Of a stretch of 64,000 bases of DNA, positions 43,601 through 52,139 are shown one piece after another. Numbering within the stretch: the first letter of the stretch is position 1; each line of letters starts with the position of its first letter. A model generated the notes under the pieces. It worked only from the letters and a program-made list of their open reading frames with translations. It ran no database searches and was not told the DNA's origin. Origin of the DNA: CAYWVO01 sp964461835 (lineage in GTDB: Bacteria; Zixibacteria; MSB-5A5; WJJR01; JAJRUJ01); NCBI GenBank assembly GCA_964461835.1, contig CAYWVO010000001.1:62001-126000 (forward strand), written 5' to 3'. Both the position numbers and the translations under genes were made by a program.

Positions 43601-44714
43601 CAAGCGCCATATTTTTGGGCAGGCCACACTGATGCAATTTCAACTCGGGGCCAACAACGATCACAGAACGGCCCGAATAGTCAACGCGTTTGCCCAGGAG
43701 GTTCTGACGAAACCGTCCTTGTTTTCCTTTCAACAAGTCGGAAAGCGACTTGAGCGGGCGGCGGGAATCTCCACGAACTGACTGCGTACGCCGACCGTTG
43801 TCCAACAGTGCGTCGACCGCTTCCTGTAACATCCGCTTCTCGTTACGGAGGATTACTTCCGGTGCCTTGATGTCGATCAGTTTTTTCAGGCGGTTATTGC
43901 GATTAATCACCCGCCGGTAGAGATCGTTCAGATCGGATGTGGCAAATCGCCCGCCTTCCAGCGGCACCAGTGGCCGCAAGTCCGGAGGAATTACCGGCAA
44001 GGTCTTGAGAATCATCCACTCCGGCCGGTTGGTTGACTGCCGGAACGCCTCGATCACTCGCAGGCGCTTGAGCGTGTCTTTCTTACGCTGGACCGATGTT
44101 TCGACCTTCACCTGAGCACGCAGAGACAATGACAATTCTTCGACATCGATTTTGGAAAGGATTTCATACACCGCTTCGGCACCCATGCCGGCAACGAACT
44201 CTTTCCCGCTGGTCTCCAGCTCGGCATATTCTTCCTCGGTAATCAGGTCGTGCTCTTTGTATTCAGTGTCACCGGGATCGATGATGACGTATTTCTCATA
44301 ATACAAGACGCGCTCGAGATCCCGGATTGAGATCCCCAGGAGATACCCGATCCGCGACGGCGCGGATTTGACATACCAGATATGGGTTACCGGCACTGCG
44401 AGATCGATATGCCCGATCCGTTCGCGACGCACTTTGGATTGCGTCACTTCCACGCCGCACCGATCACACACGATGCCACGGAAACGGATTCGCTTGTATT
44501 TCCCGCAGGAACACTCCCAGTCCTTCACTGGGCCGAATATCCGCTCACAGAATAAGCCGTCCCGTTCCGGTTTAAACGAGCGGTAGTTAATAGTTTCCGG
44601 CTTCGTAACCTCGCCATACGACCAGGATTTGATTACCTCGGGCGAGGCCAGTTGAATCTTAATGGCCGCAAAATCGGCCGGCTTCTTCGTCGCCTTGACC
44701 GCAAATCCTGCCAC
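40623..44714 (-). CDS. rpoC: DNA-directed RNA polymerase subunit beta'
   Basis: A 1363-residue beta' subunit. The N-terminal zinc finger is [20 protein letters not shown], the catalytic magnesium loop is [12 protein letters not shown], and the second zinc motif includes [15 protein letters not shown]. Switch and bridge-helix regions ([20 protein letters not shown]) are intact. The C-terminal [13 protein letters not shown] segment, near where omega contacts beta', is present. Length is near the E. coli 1407 form without large lineage-specific inserts. It follows rpoB by 111 bases. Confidence 0.98.
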   Translation of the reverse strand: [1363 protein letters not shown]

Positions 44715-44825
44715 AGGATTTTCCTCCTGTCTCCGTTATGGGAGACGCCCCCCGCTGGGTCGATCCATGATGTTTATCGTAACACGGGTTTGTAACACGA
44801 CGTCATCCAACGCTGTACTCGTCGT

Positions 44826-47800
44826 TTATTTTTCCACCAGCGAAACGTCCAACCCCAGACTCTGCAATTCTTTGACCAGCACGTTGAATGATTCCGGGAT
44901 ACCGGGTTCCGGTGGGTTTTCACCTTTGACGATCGCTTCATAAATTTTTGAACGACCCACGACATCATCCGACTTCACCGTCAACATTTCCTGCAAGGCG
45001 TAGGCCGCGCCGTACGCTTCCATCGCCCAGACTTCCATTTCACCGAACCGCTGCCCGCCGAACTGGGCTTTGCCACCCAACGGTTGCTGGGTAACCAACG
45101 AATACGGGCCGATCGACCGTGCGTGGATTTTGTCGTCAACCAAGTGAGAGAGTTTCATAATATAGATATAGCCAACCGTTAACTTCTCCGCGAAATAGTG
45201 ACCGGTACGGCCATCGCGGAGCTGAATTTTGCCGTCGGGTGGCAAGCCTGCTTCCGTCAGCGCTTCACGGATATCATCCAGTGTCGCACCGTCGAAGACC
45301 GGTGAGGCCATCTTGGTGCCAAGCTGCGAGGCCGCCCACCCCAGGTGAGTCTCGAGAATCTGGCCCACGTTCATGCGGGACGGTACCCCGAGCGGATTGA
45401 GCAACAGATCCACCGGCGTGCCATCGTCGGTAAACGGCATGTCTTCGATGGGGACGACCTTGGAAACAACCCCCTTATTCCCATGCCGGCCGGCCATCTT
45501 GTCACCGACGGAGAGCTTGCGTTTAACCGCAACCTGGACCTTGACCAGTTGCTTGACCCCCGGTGCCAGTTCAGCACCGCGGACGATCTTCTCTTTTTCG
45601 ATTTCCAGCAATGACTCCTGCGCGGCAATCAACTGGGCTGCTTCCTGGACTACTTTTATGGCGCGCCGGTTGGCGGTTGTATCATCGGTGAACCCGTCCG
45701 GGAATTCGCATAACCCGACGTCCAGATGCTCAAATGTATCGGCTTTGTATTTATAGCCGGCTTTCAGCAATACCGAGTCGTCCTCTGCCGATCGCAGGGT
45801 TTTGGTCGGATGATCGAGCAGGATTTCTCCTAGACGCTCATTGCGTCGTTGTTTGATGGCCTGGATTTCCTTGTTGATTTTCCGGGTGAGCGCGGCGATT
45901 TCATTTTTCTCTTGCCGCTTTGAAGCTTCATTTCGCTCCTTCCGCGAGAACACCCGTGTACTGACCACGGTCCCGCGCATACCCGGCGGCGCCTTGAGTG
46001 AGGCGTCTTTGACATCCCCGGCCTTTTCCCCGAAAATAGCCCGCAGTAGCCGCTCTTCCGGAGACAATTCGGTTTCCCCTTTTGGCGTGACTTTGCCCAC
46101 CAGAATGTCACCAGCCTCGATCTCCGCCCCGACGCGAATGATGCCGTTTTCATCAAGATCTGCGATCATATCTTCCGAGACATTAGGAATTTCCCGGGTG
46201 ATTTCTTCGGCACCGCGCTTGGTATCGCGAACCTGCAACTCGAATTCTTCAATGTGAATCGAGGTGAAGATATCAGCCCGTACCAGCCGCTCGGAGACCA
46301 CGACCGCATCCTCAAAATTATAGCCCTGCCACGGCATAAAGGCACAGAGTACGTTTTGGCCGAGGGCCAATTCGCCGTCATCTACCGCCGGACCGTCAGC
46401 GATCACCTGACCGGCCTCAACGGTATCTCCCAGGGCAACCGCCGGATGGAAGTTAATGCACGTGTCCTGGTTCGAGCGTTCGAATTTCGGCAGTTCGTAG
46501 ACATCCGGTCCCTCGAACCCCAGTTCATTTGAGGACCGTTTGGATTTCGGACGAATAACGATTTTCTGTGCGTCGAGCTCTTCTACCGTACCGGCATTCT
46601 TGGCGGTGATCGCCACCCCAGAGTCCAGGGCCACACGACGCTCCACTCCCGTACCGACCAACGGCGCGTCGGTAATCAAAAGCGGAACTGCCTGACGTTG
46701 CATATTCGAGCCCATGAGTGCGCGATTGGCATCATCGTGCTCCAAAAAGGGGATAATGGACGCGGCGGCCGAGACCGGTTGTTCCGGAGCAATATCCATG
46801 TACTCCACTTTTTCCGCGGGGATATCCGGGTAGTCAGACCGCAGGCGTGAACGGACAACTTTGCTTACGAAGCGTCCATTCTCATCAAGCGGTTCACCGG
46901 CGTGGGCAATATGGTATTTATCTTCTTGATCCGCGGAGAGATAGACAATCTCGTTGGTCACCACACCGTCTGTGGCTCGGCGATACGGGGTTTCCAGAAA
47001 ACCATATTTGTTGATTCTGGCATACGTTGCCAACGAGGCAATCAATCCGATATTCGGACCTTCCGGGGTCTCAATGGGACACATACGCCCATAGTGGGTG
47101 TGGTGCACATCGCGAACTTCAAATCCGGCACGTTCGCGAGTGAGACCGCCCGGTCCCAGCGCCGAAAGACGGCGCTTGTGGGTTAACTCCGCCAGCGGAT
47201 TAGTCTGATCCATGAATTGCGATAGCTGGCTGGACCCAAAAAAGGTATCGATTACCGCGGAAACCGTGCGGGCGTTGACCAGATCATGCGGCGTAACCGA
47301 GTCGGAATCTTTCAAACTCATGCGTTCGCGGATGGTCCGCGCCACACGGGAAAGGCCAACCGAAAACAAGTTGGCCAGCAGCTCACCGACTGAGCGCGCC
47401 CGGCGATTCCCCAAGTGGTCAATATCATCGATATGACCGTGACCGCTGCGCAATTCCAAAAGATAGCTGATAATCCGTTCGAGATCAGATTTATCCAGAA
47501 CCGTCTTCTCCAGCGGCACCTCGGCTCCCAAACGCTGGTTGATCATATACCGGCCAACTTCCCCCAGATCGTAGCGCTTGACATTGAAAAACATCCGCTC
47601 CAGCAAGGCCTCGGCCGCCTCTATGGTCGGCGGCTCACCGGGGCGCAGCAGTGAGTAAATCTTGAAGAGCGCCTCTTCCCGCGATTTGGTCGGATCTTTT
47701 TTGAACGTTTTGGGAATCGAGAGAGCGTCCTTATTCGGATCAATATCCAGCAGGTCCAGCGAGTCGATTTCGTATTCTTTGATTTTTTCAATAAAATCTT

Positions 47801-48608
47801 CAGTGATCGCCTCACCGGCCGAGATCAGGGCTTCTCCCGTTGATTCATCCACGACGCCTTCCGCCACAATCTCGCCGGTCAAACTGCCGAGTTTGCGGCC
47901 CAATTTGGTGATGGTCTTCATGGGGTAGAACAGCCGAAGAATTTCTTCGTCGGTGGAATACCCGAGTGCGCGCAGCAGCAAGGTGACGGGGATTTTGCGT
48001 CGGGAATCGATATGGACGAAGAGAATGTCGTTCACATCGAACTCAAATTCCACCCAGGACCCGCGGAACGGGATAATCCGCGCGGAATAGAGATGTTTGC
48101 CGTTGGGGTGGATTGTCTCGTCAAAAAAGACCCCGGGTGATCGATGTAACTGGCTGACCACGACTCGTTCAGCGCCATTGATGATAAAGGTACCGCGTTC
48201 GGTGATATTCGGCAATTCACCCAGGAAAACATCCTGTTCCACCACATCTTTGATCGGTCGCGGTGCGTCACTGTTTTTTTCCGCCGGCGCATACGAAACC
48301 AAACGCAACGTCGCCTTCAGCGCGCTGGAATAGGTCATGTTACGTTCTTTGCATTCTCGTACCGTATAGCGCGGTTCGCCAACTGTATAACCGATATATT
48401 CCAGGGAGTGATTTTCGTGGACGTCCGATATCGGAAATACGGTTTCGAAGATTTCCTGCAATCCCTGCCGGGCGCGTTTGTCCATCGGGTTATCCGCCTG
48501 GAGGAATCGATCGTATGAAGTAAGCTGAACTTCCAGGAAGTTCGGCATCTCCATAATTTTGGGAATGCGCCCATATGAGCGCCGTCCATTACCGTTGGAG
48601 TGATTCAC
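44826..48608 (-). CDS. rpoB: DNA-directed RNA polymerase subunit beta
   Basis: About 1260 residues. The rifampicin-binding region reads SSQLSQFMDQTNPLAELTHK followed by RRLSALGPGGL, with the Asp, His and Ser whose change gives resistance all wild type. GRHGNKGVVSKVVPIEDMP and the C-terminal KFGGQRFGEMEVWALEAYGA-type segment (here GQRFGEMEVWAMEAYGAAY) are intact. The GTG at 48608 is preferred over one nine bases upstream because GGAG is ten bases before it rather than one. A 203-base gap with folded-RNA potential separates it from rplL. Confidence 0.97.
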   Translation of the reverse strand: MNHSNGNGRRSYGRIPKIMEMPNFLEVQLTSYDRFLQADNPMDKRARQGLQEIFETVFPISDVHENHSLEYIGYTVGEPRYTVRECKERNMTYSSALKATLRLVSYAPAEKNSDAPRPIKDVVEQDVFLGELPNITERGTFIINGAERVVVSQLHRSPGVFFDETIHPNGKHLYSARIIPFRGSWVEFEFDVNDILFVHIDSRRKIPVTLLLRALGYSTDEEILRLFYPMKTITKLGRKLGSLTGEIVAEGVVDESTGEALISAGEAITEDFIEKIKEYEIDSLDLLDIDPNKDALSIPKTFKKDPTKSREEALFKIYSLLRPGEPPTIEAAEALLERMFFNVKRYDLGEVGRYMINQRLGAEVPLEKTVLDKSDLERIISYLLELRSGHGHIDDIDHLGNRRARSVGELLANLFSVGLSRVARTIRERMSLKDSDSVTPHDLVNARTVSAVIDTFFGSSQLSQFMDQTNPLAELTHKRRLSALGPGGLTRERAGFEVRDVHHTHYGRMCPIETPEGPNIGLIASLATYARINKYGFLETPYRRATDGVVTNEIVYLSADQEDKYHIAHAGEPLDENGRFVSKVVRSRLRSDYPDIPAEKVEYMDIAPEQPVSAAASIIPFLEHDDANRALMGSNMQRQAVPLLITDAPLVGTGVERRVALDSGVAITAKNAGTVEELDAQKIVIRPKSKRSSNELGFEGPDVYELPKFERSNQDTCINFHPAVALGDTVEAGQVIADGPAVDDGELALGQNVLCAFMPWQGYNFEDAVVVSERLVRADIFTSIHIEEFELQVRDTKRGAEEITREIPNVSEDMIADLDENGIIRVGAEIEAGDILVGKVTPKGETELSPEERLLRAIFGEKAGDVKDASLKAPPGMRGTVVSTRVFSRKERNEASKRQEKNEIAALTRKINKEIQAIKQRRNERLGEILLDHPTKTLRSAEDDSVLLKAGYKYKADTFEHLDVGLCEFPDGFTDDTTANRRAIKVVQEAAQLIAAQESLLEIEKEKIVRGAELAPGVKQLVKVQVAVKRKLSVGDKMAGRHGNKGVVSKVVPIEDMPFTDDGTPVDLLLNPLGVPSRMNVGQILETHLGWAASQLGTKMASPVFDGATLDDIREALTEAGLPPDGKIQLRDGRTGHYFAEKLTVGYIYIMKLSHLVDDKIHARSIGPYSLVTQQPLGGKAQFGGQRFGEMEVWAMEAYGAAYALQEMLTVKSDDVVGRSKIYEAIVKGENPPEPGIPESFNVLVKELQSLGLDVSLVEK

Positions 48609-48736
48609 TGCCCACACGCTCCTTTGCCAATTCTCCCAACAAAGTACCGGCCCCGCAGCTGATGCGGTCGATACCGGCAGGTCCCCCCTGAGGAGAACTG
48701 TGTCGATGTACGAGACGAGGGCACGGCTTTTCGCGC

Positions 48737-48770
48737 CGATCGGTCCCCGCGGGTTTCAGAGACCCGATCG
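48737..48770 (-). promoter_or_regulatory. Structured RNA element in the rplL-rpoB gap
   Basis: In the gap between rplL and rpoB, CGATCG repeats (48737-48742 and 48765-48770) enclose GGGTTTCAGAGACCC (48751-48765), forming a branched or bulged hairpin. A second small stem (CCGCA/TGCGG) lies nearer rpoB. In E. coli this junction carries an attenuator and RNase III site. No T run follows, so a processing or regulatory role is more likely than termination. This is inference from base pairing alone. Confidence 0.4.
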
Positions 48771-48811
48771 AGGCTTTGTTGACTACCTCGTCGTTTCGCA
48801 CTAGCAGTAGG

Positions 48812-49210
48812 TTACTTGATCTCCGCAGTTGCTCCAGCTTCCATCAGCTTCTTTTGGATGGATTCGGCTTCGTCTTTCGGAATGCCTTCTTTGACCTTGC
48901 TCGGTGCGTTATCCACGACCTCCTTAGCCTCTTTAAGGCCGAGGCCGGTGATTTCCCGGACCGCTTTAATCACCTGGATCTTCTTGTCGCCGATTGCACT
49001 CAGTTCGACGGCAAACTCTGTTTGTTCGGCCTGTGCGGCCTCACCGCCCTCACCGGCGGCCGGAGCGGCCATCGCAACCAGTGCGGCGGCTGTGACACCG
49101 AATTCGTCTTGCAGACTCTTGGAAAACTCGGAAAGTTCAAGCACGGACATCGATTTCACGAGCTCCATGGCCTTTTCGACGCTGCTGCTTGTTTCTGGCA
49201 CGTTACTCAC
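48812..49210 (-). CDS. rplL: 50S ribosomal protein L7/L12
   Basis: A 132-residue stalk protein. The N-terminal dimerisation region (MELVKSMSVLELSEFSKSLQDEF) is followed by an Ala/Gly/Glu-rich hinge and the factor-binding C-terminal domain (KKIQVIKAVREITGLGLKEAK, EVVDNAPSKVKEGIPKDEAE). It recruits GTPase factors to the ribosome. It follows rplJ by 30 bases. Confidence 0.98.
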   Translation of the reverse strand: MSNVPETSSSVEKAMELVKSMSVLELSEFSKSLQDEFGVTAAALVAMAAPAAGEGGEAAQAEQTEFAVELSAIGDKKIQVIKAVREITGLGLKEAKEVVDNAPSKVKEGIPKDEAESIQKKLMEAGATAEIK

Positions 49211-49240
49211 CTCATATGGTTTGATCAGTTATCTTCGCTC

Positions 49241-49783
49241 TTACTCCGCTGCAGGGGTACCTTCCTCACCCTGTTTTTTCTCAATAATCGCCTCAATGGT
49301 CATCACAAAATTGCGGATGATACCATCCAAGGTGCCCACTAATCCCGTAATCGGGGACTCCACCGCGGCAACCAGTTGGGAGAGCAGTATCTCCCGTGGC
49401 GGCAGCTTGGCCAGCGCCTTGAGATCATCCGGGCCGTACCGGTGGTCGTCGACCTGAAAAATCCGCACGACCGGTTTGTCCAGCCGGTCGTAAAATTCGT
49501 GGAGAATTTTGGCCGGTTCTGCAGGATCATCGCTGGACAGCGCAATCGCTGTCGGCCCGCTGAATTCCGGAATGAGTGTATCCCAGCCAACCTCCTTAGC
49601 TGCAAGCCGCAGCAGCGTGTTCTTTTCGACGCGGAATGTTATTCCTTTTTCCCGTAATTGCCGGCGCAAATCGGTAATGTCAATCACGGTCAGACCGGTA
49701 TAGTCGGCTACGAACACATTCCGTGAGCTTTTAAATTTCTCTGCGATCTCGGCGACCCGCTGTACCTTTTCCGGGCGTGGCAT
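49241..49783 (-). CDS. rplJ: 50S ribosomal protein L10
   Basis: A 180-residue L10, base of the L7/L12 stalk. N-terminal rRNA-binding domain: SRNVFVADYTGLTVIDITDLR and FRVEKNTLLRLAA. The C-terminal helix that binds L7/L12 dimers is present (VGTLDGIIRNFVMTIEAIIE). In E. coli L10 autoregulates this operon; only 60 bases separate it from rplA here. Confidence 0.97.
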   Translation of the reverse strand: MPRPEKVQRVAEIAEKFKSSRNVFVADYTGLTVIDITDLRRQLREKGITFRVEKNTLLRLAAKEVGWDTLIPEFSGPTAIALSSDDPAEPAKILHEFYDRLDKPVVRIFQVDDHRYGPDDLKALAKLPPREILLSQLVAAVESPITGLVGTLDGIIRNFVMTIEAIIEKKQGEEGTPAAE

Positions 49784-49843
49784 TGGTGTATCCCTCGATT
49801 TGGGCGTTCCCTGTTTTTAATGATATGCCGGTTGGGCGTGCCC

Positions 49844-50548
49844 CTACTTTTTCAAATCTGCGAGCAGGCTGGAGGCATCGACCCGTACCCCCGGACCCAT
49901 GGTGGAACAAATTGCCAGATTACGGACATACTGGCCTTTCGCCGCCGCAGGTTTGGCGCGGAGGATCGCATCCACGAAGGCGCGCAGATTTTCGCCCAGC
50001 TGCGACTCATCAAACGACATCTTGCCCACCGGCACCCCGATGTTTCCGGCTTTGTCCACACGAAAGGCAATTTTACCGGCTTTCAATTCTTGAATCGCCT
50101 TGCCGATTTCCATGGTGACCGTGCCGGATTTCGGATTGGGCATCAAGCCACGGGACCCCAGGATCCGGCCCAATTTCCCGACAATTTTCATCATATCCGG
50201 CGTAGCGACAGCCACATCAAAATCCAGCCAGCCGCCTTGGATTTTTTCTGCCAGGTCTTCTGCACCGACGAAATCGGCACCGGCATCTGTAGCTTCCTGC
50301 TCCTTCTCGCCTTTGGCAAAGGCCAACACACGAATTGTCTTCCCGGTCCCGTGAGGAAGCACCACGGTTCCGCGCACCATTTGGTCGGCATGCTTGGGAT
50401 TGACTCCCAGGCGAATCGAGGCCTCCACTGTTTCATCGAACTTCGCGAATTTGGCCTCCTTGACCAGCTTCAATGCCTCAGCCAGCGGGTAGGATTTCTC
50501 GCGGTCGACTTTGGTGCGGGCGGCAGTATAATTTTTTCCGTGTTTCAT
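49844..50548 (-). CDS. rplA: 50S ribosomal protein L1
   Basis: A 234-residue L1 with MKHGKNYTAARTKVDREKSYPLAEAL, VRGTVVLPHGTGKTIRVLAFA, and the C-terminal AAAKGQYVRNLAICSTMGPG. L1 forms the mobile stalk at the E site and represses the L11 operon in E. coli. It follows rplK by 73 bases. Confidence 0.98.
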   Translation of the reverse strand: MKHGKNYTAARTKVDREKSYPLAEALKLVKEAKFAKFDETVEASIRLGVNPKHADQMVRGTVVLPHGTGKTIRVLAFAKGEKEQEATDAGADFVGAEDLAEKIQGGWLDFDVAVATPDMMKIVGKLGRILGSRGLMPNPKSGTVTMEIGKAIQELKAGKIAFRVDKAGNIGVPVGKMSFDESQLGENLRAFVDAILRAKPAAAKGQYVRNLAICSTMGPGVRVDASSLLADLKK

Positions 50549-50621
50549 CGGTTACCAATATTCTCGCTACGTGTCATGGCCGGCAACTTTTCCTCAACCG
50601 GCGCTTCAACAATTCCGATTG

Positions 50622-51044
50622 TCAGACGATATCGATGCCCATGCTCCGCGCCGTGCCGGCGATCATAAGGACCGCGGCCTTTTCATCGGCGGCATTGAGA
50701 TCCGGCGCTTTGAGCTTGGCTATATCTAAGAGTTGATCCTTGGTCACTTGACCGACCTTGTTGCGGTTCGGTTCACCCGATCCTTTGTTAATCTTCGCTG
50801 CTTTCTTGAGGAGTACGGCGGCCGGCGGGGTTTTGGTGATAAAGGAAAACGATTTATCCTTGTACACCGTGATGACCACCGGGATGATCAATCCGGCCTG
50901 GGATTGTGTCTTGGCGTTGAAGGCCTTGCAGAATTCCATAATATTCACGCCGTGCTGCCCCAACGCCGGGCCTACCGGCGGTGACGGGTTGGCATTACCG
51001 GCCGGAATCTGCAACTTGATATATCCGTCGATCGGTTTATTCAT
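50622..51044 (-). CDS. rplK: 50S ribosomal protein L11
   Basis: A 140-residue L11: KLQIPAGNANPSPPVGPALGQHGVNIMEFCKAFN is intact at the N-terminus (proline-rich factor-binding region), and the C-terminal domain that binds the thiostrepton loop of 23S rRNA contains AAVLMIAGTARSMGIDI. L11 is also needed for RelA-type stringent response. It follows nusG by 21 bases. Confidence 0.98.
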   Translation of the reverse strand: MNKPIDGYIKLQIPAGNANPSPPVGPALGQHGVNIMEFCKAFNAKTQSQAGLIIPVVITVYKDKSFSFITKTPPAAVLLKKAAKINKGSGEPNRNKVGQVTKDQLLDIAKLKAPDLNAADEKAAVLMIAGTARSMGIDIV

Positions 51045-51065
51045 GGCGCGATCCTTATAATATCC

Positions 51066-51596
51066 TCAGGCGCTCTGTACCTGCAAAAAATCAAGTTCGA
51101 CCGGGGTCGACCTGCCGAAGATTGAGACCATCACTTTCAATTTTCGCCGCTCCAGATTAATCTCGGAGACCACCCCGGAGAAATCATTGAACGGACCGTC
51201 AATGACCTTAATTTGGTCTCCCACGCGGAAGGGGACTTCGGTCACTTCCGCGGTCCGGGTCTTGTCCATTTGTCCCAGCACCCGATTGACTTCATCCTCA
51301 CTGAGCGGTACCGGCTTGCCGCCGGAACCCACGAAACTGGTCACGCCGGGTGTGCTGGTGACCAGATGCTGGGTTTCTTTGGTCAGGACCATCTCCACCA
51401 GGATATAACCCGGGAGAAACTTCTTTGTTGAGGTTTTCCGCTTGCCCTGTCTCATTTCGATCACTTCTTCGGTGGGAATTTTGATTTCACCGAAGTAATC
51501 CTCCATCCCGGCGTTGACGACCGCCGATTCCAGGTAGCGGCGGGCCTTCTGCTCATGCCCGGAGTAGGTGTGGGCAACGTACCACTTCTTGATCAT
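51066..51596 (-). CDS. nusG: Transcription termination/antitermination protein NusG
   Basis: A 176-residue NusG. The NGN domain begins KKWYVAHTYSGHEQKARRYL and the C-terminal KOW domain has FRVGDQIKVIDGPFNDFSGVV. It suppresses RNA polymerase pausing and couples to Rho or S10. Its ATG directly follows the secE stop with no gap. Confidence 0.98.
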   Translation of the reverse strand: MIKKWYVAHTYSGHEQKARRYLESAVVNAGMEDYFGEIKIPTEEVIEMRQGKRKTSTKKFLPGYILVEMVLTKETQHLVTSTPGVTSFVGSGGKPVPLSEDEVNRVLGQMDKTRTAEVTEVPFRVGDQIKVIDGPFNDFSGVVSEINLERRKLKVMVSIFGRSTPVELDFLQVQSA

Positions 51597-51785
51597 TTAA
51601 AACCCCAACAACAGCCGCATTATTTGCGACAATACCATGTCGACGCCGAAAATAAAAAACCCCAGAATCAACGAGACGATGATCGTGACAATGGTCGACC
51701 CAACCAATTCGTCCTTCGACGGCCAGGTAACCTTGGTCATCTCGGACTGGGTTTCACGCCAGTAATGTTTAACCTTATCAATCAT
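51597..51785 (-). CDS. secE: Preprotein translocase subunit SecE
   Basis: A 62-residue single-helix SecE starting MIDKVKHYWRETQSEM. TKVTWPSKDELVGSTIVTIIV is the family signature, and the transmembrane helix occupies about residues 32-52. The in-frame start 48 bases upstream is rejected because it would lie within the tRNA-Trp gene. It stabilises SecY. The gene begins only 19 bases after the tRNA 3' end. Confidence 0.95.
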   Translation of the reverse strand: MIDKVKHYWRETQSEMTKVTWPSKDELVGSTIVTIIVSLILGFFIFGVDMVLSQIMRLLLGF

Positions 51786-51803
51786 GGCTGTTTCCGAACC
51801 TGC

Positions 51804-51880
51804 TGGCAGGTCTGGAGGGACTCGAACCCCCAACCCCCGGTTTTGGAGACCGGTGCTCTAGCCAGTTGAGCTACAGACCT
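51804..51880 (-). tRNA. trnW: tRNA-Trp (CCA anticodon)
   Basis: A 77-base cloverleaf on the minus strand: AGGTCTG acceptor strand pairs with CAGACCT, followed by discriminator G and an encoded CCA. The D arm GCTC...GAGC is clear. The anticodon stem encloses CTCCAAA giving CCA, and GTTCGAG is in the T loop. It lies between rpmG and secE, a conserved location in many bacteria. Confidence 0.97.
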
Positions 51881-51918
51881 GTCTCAGTCTGGTCTCCGTA
51901 TGCTCTGCCCCCCCCTCG

Positions 51919-52071
51919 TTACCGTGTTTCACGATGAGGAGTGTGTTTCCGGCAAAACGGACAATATTTCTTGTAGGTTACCCGGTCGGGATGCTTGCGC
52001 TTGTTCTTTGTGCCCGTATAGTTGCGGCGCTTACACTCGCCACAGGCGAGGATGATTTTGTCACGAGGCAT
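51919..52071 (-). CDS. rpmG: 50S ribosomal protein L33
   Basis: A 50-residue L33 read from the ATG at 52069-52071: MPRDKIILACGECKRRNYTG, then TKNKRKHPDRVTYKKYCPFC. The two CxxC pairs make it the zinc-binding C+ form. It sits 68 bases after tuf and 38 before tRNA-Trp, the usual place. A run of eight C flanks its stop. Confidence 0.96.
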   Translation of the reverse strand: MPRDKIILACGECKRRNYTGTKNKRKHPDRVTYKKYCPFCRKHTPHRETR

Positions 52072-52139
52072 ACTTCAACTCCCGAGCCCGGTACCCTAGC
52101 GGCCCGCCTGCCGCGAGCCTCCCGTTTCATCGGAACAGA

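Noticed and set aside
48589..48801. 70-codon minus-strand frame between rplL and rpoB
   Set aside because: It overlaps the rpoB start and the structured gap; composition is not protein-like and no family is recognised.
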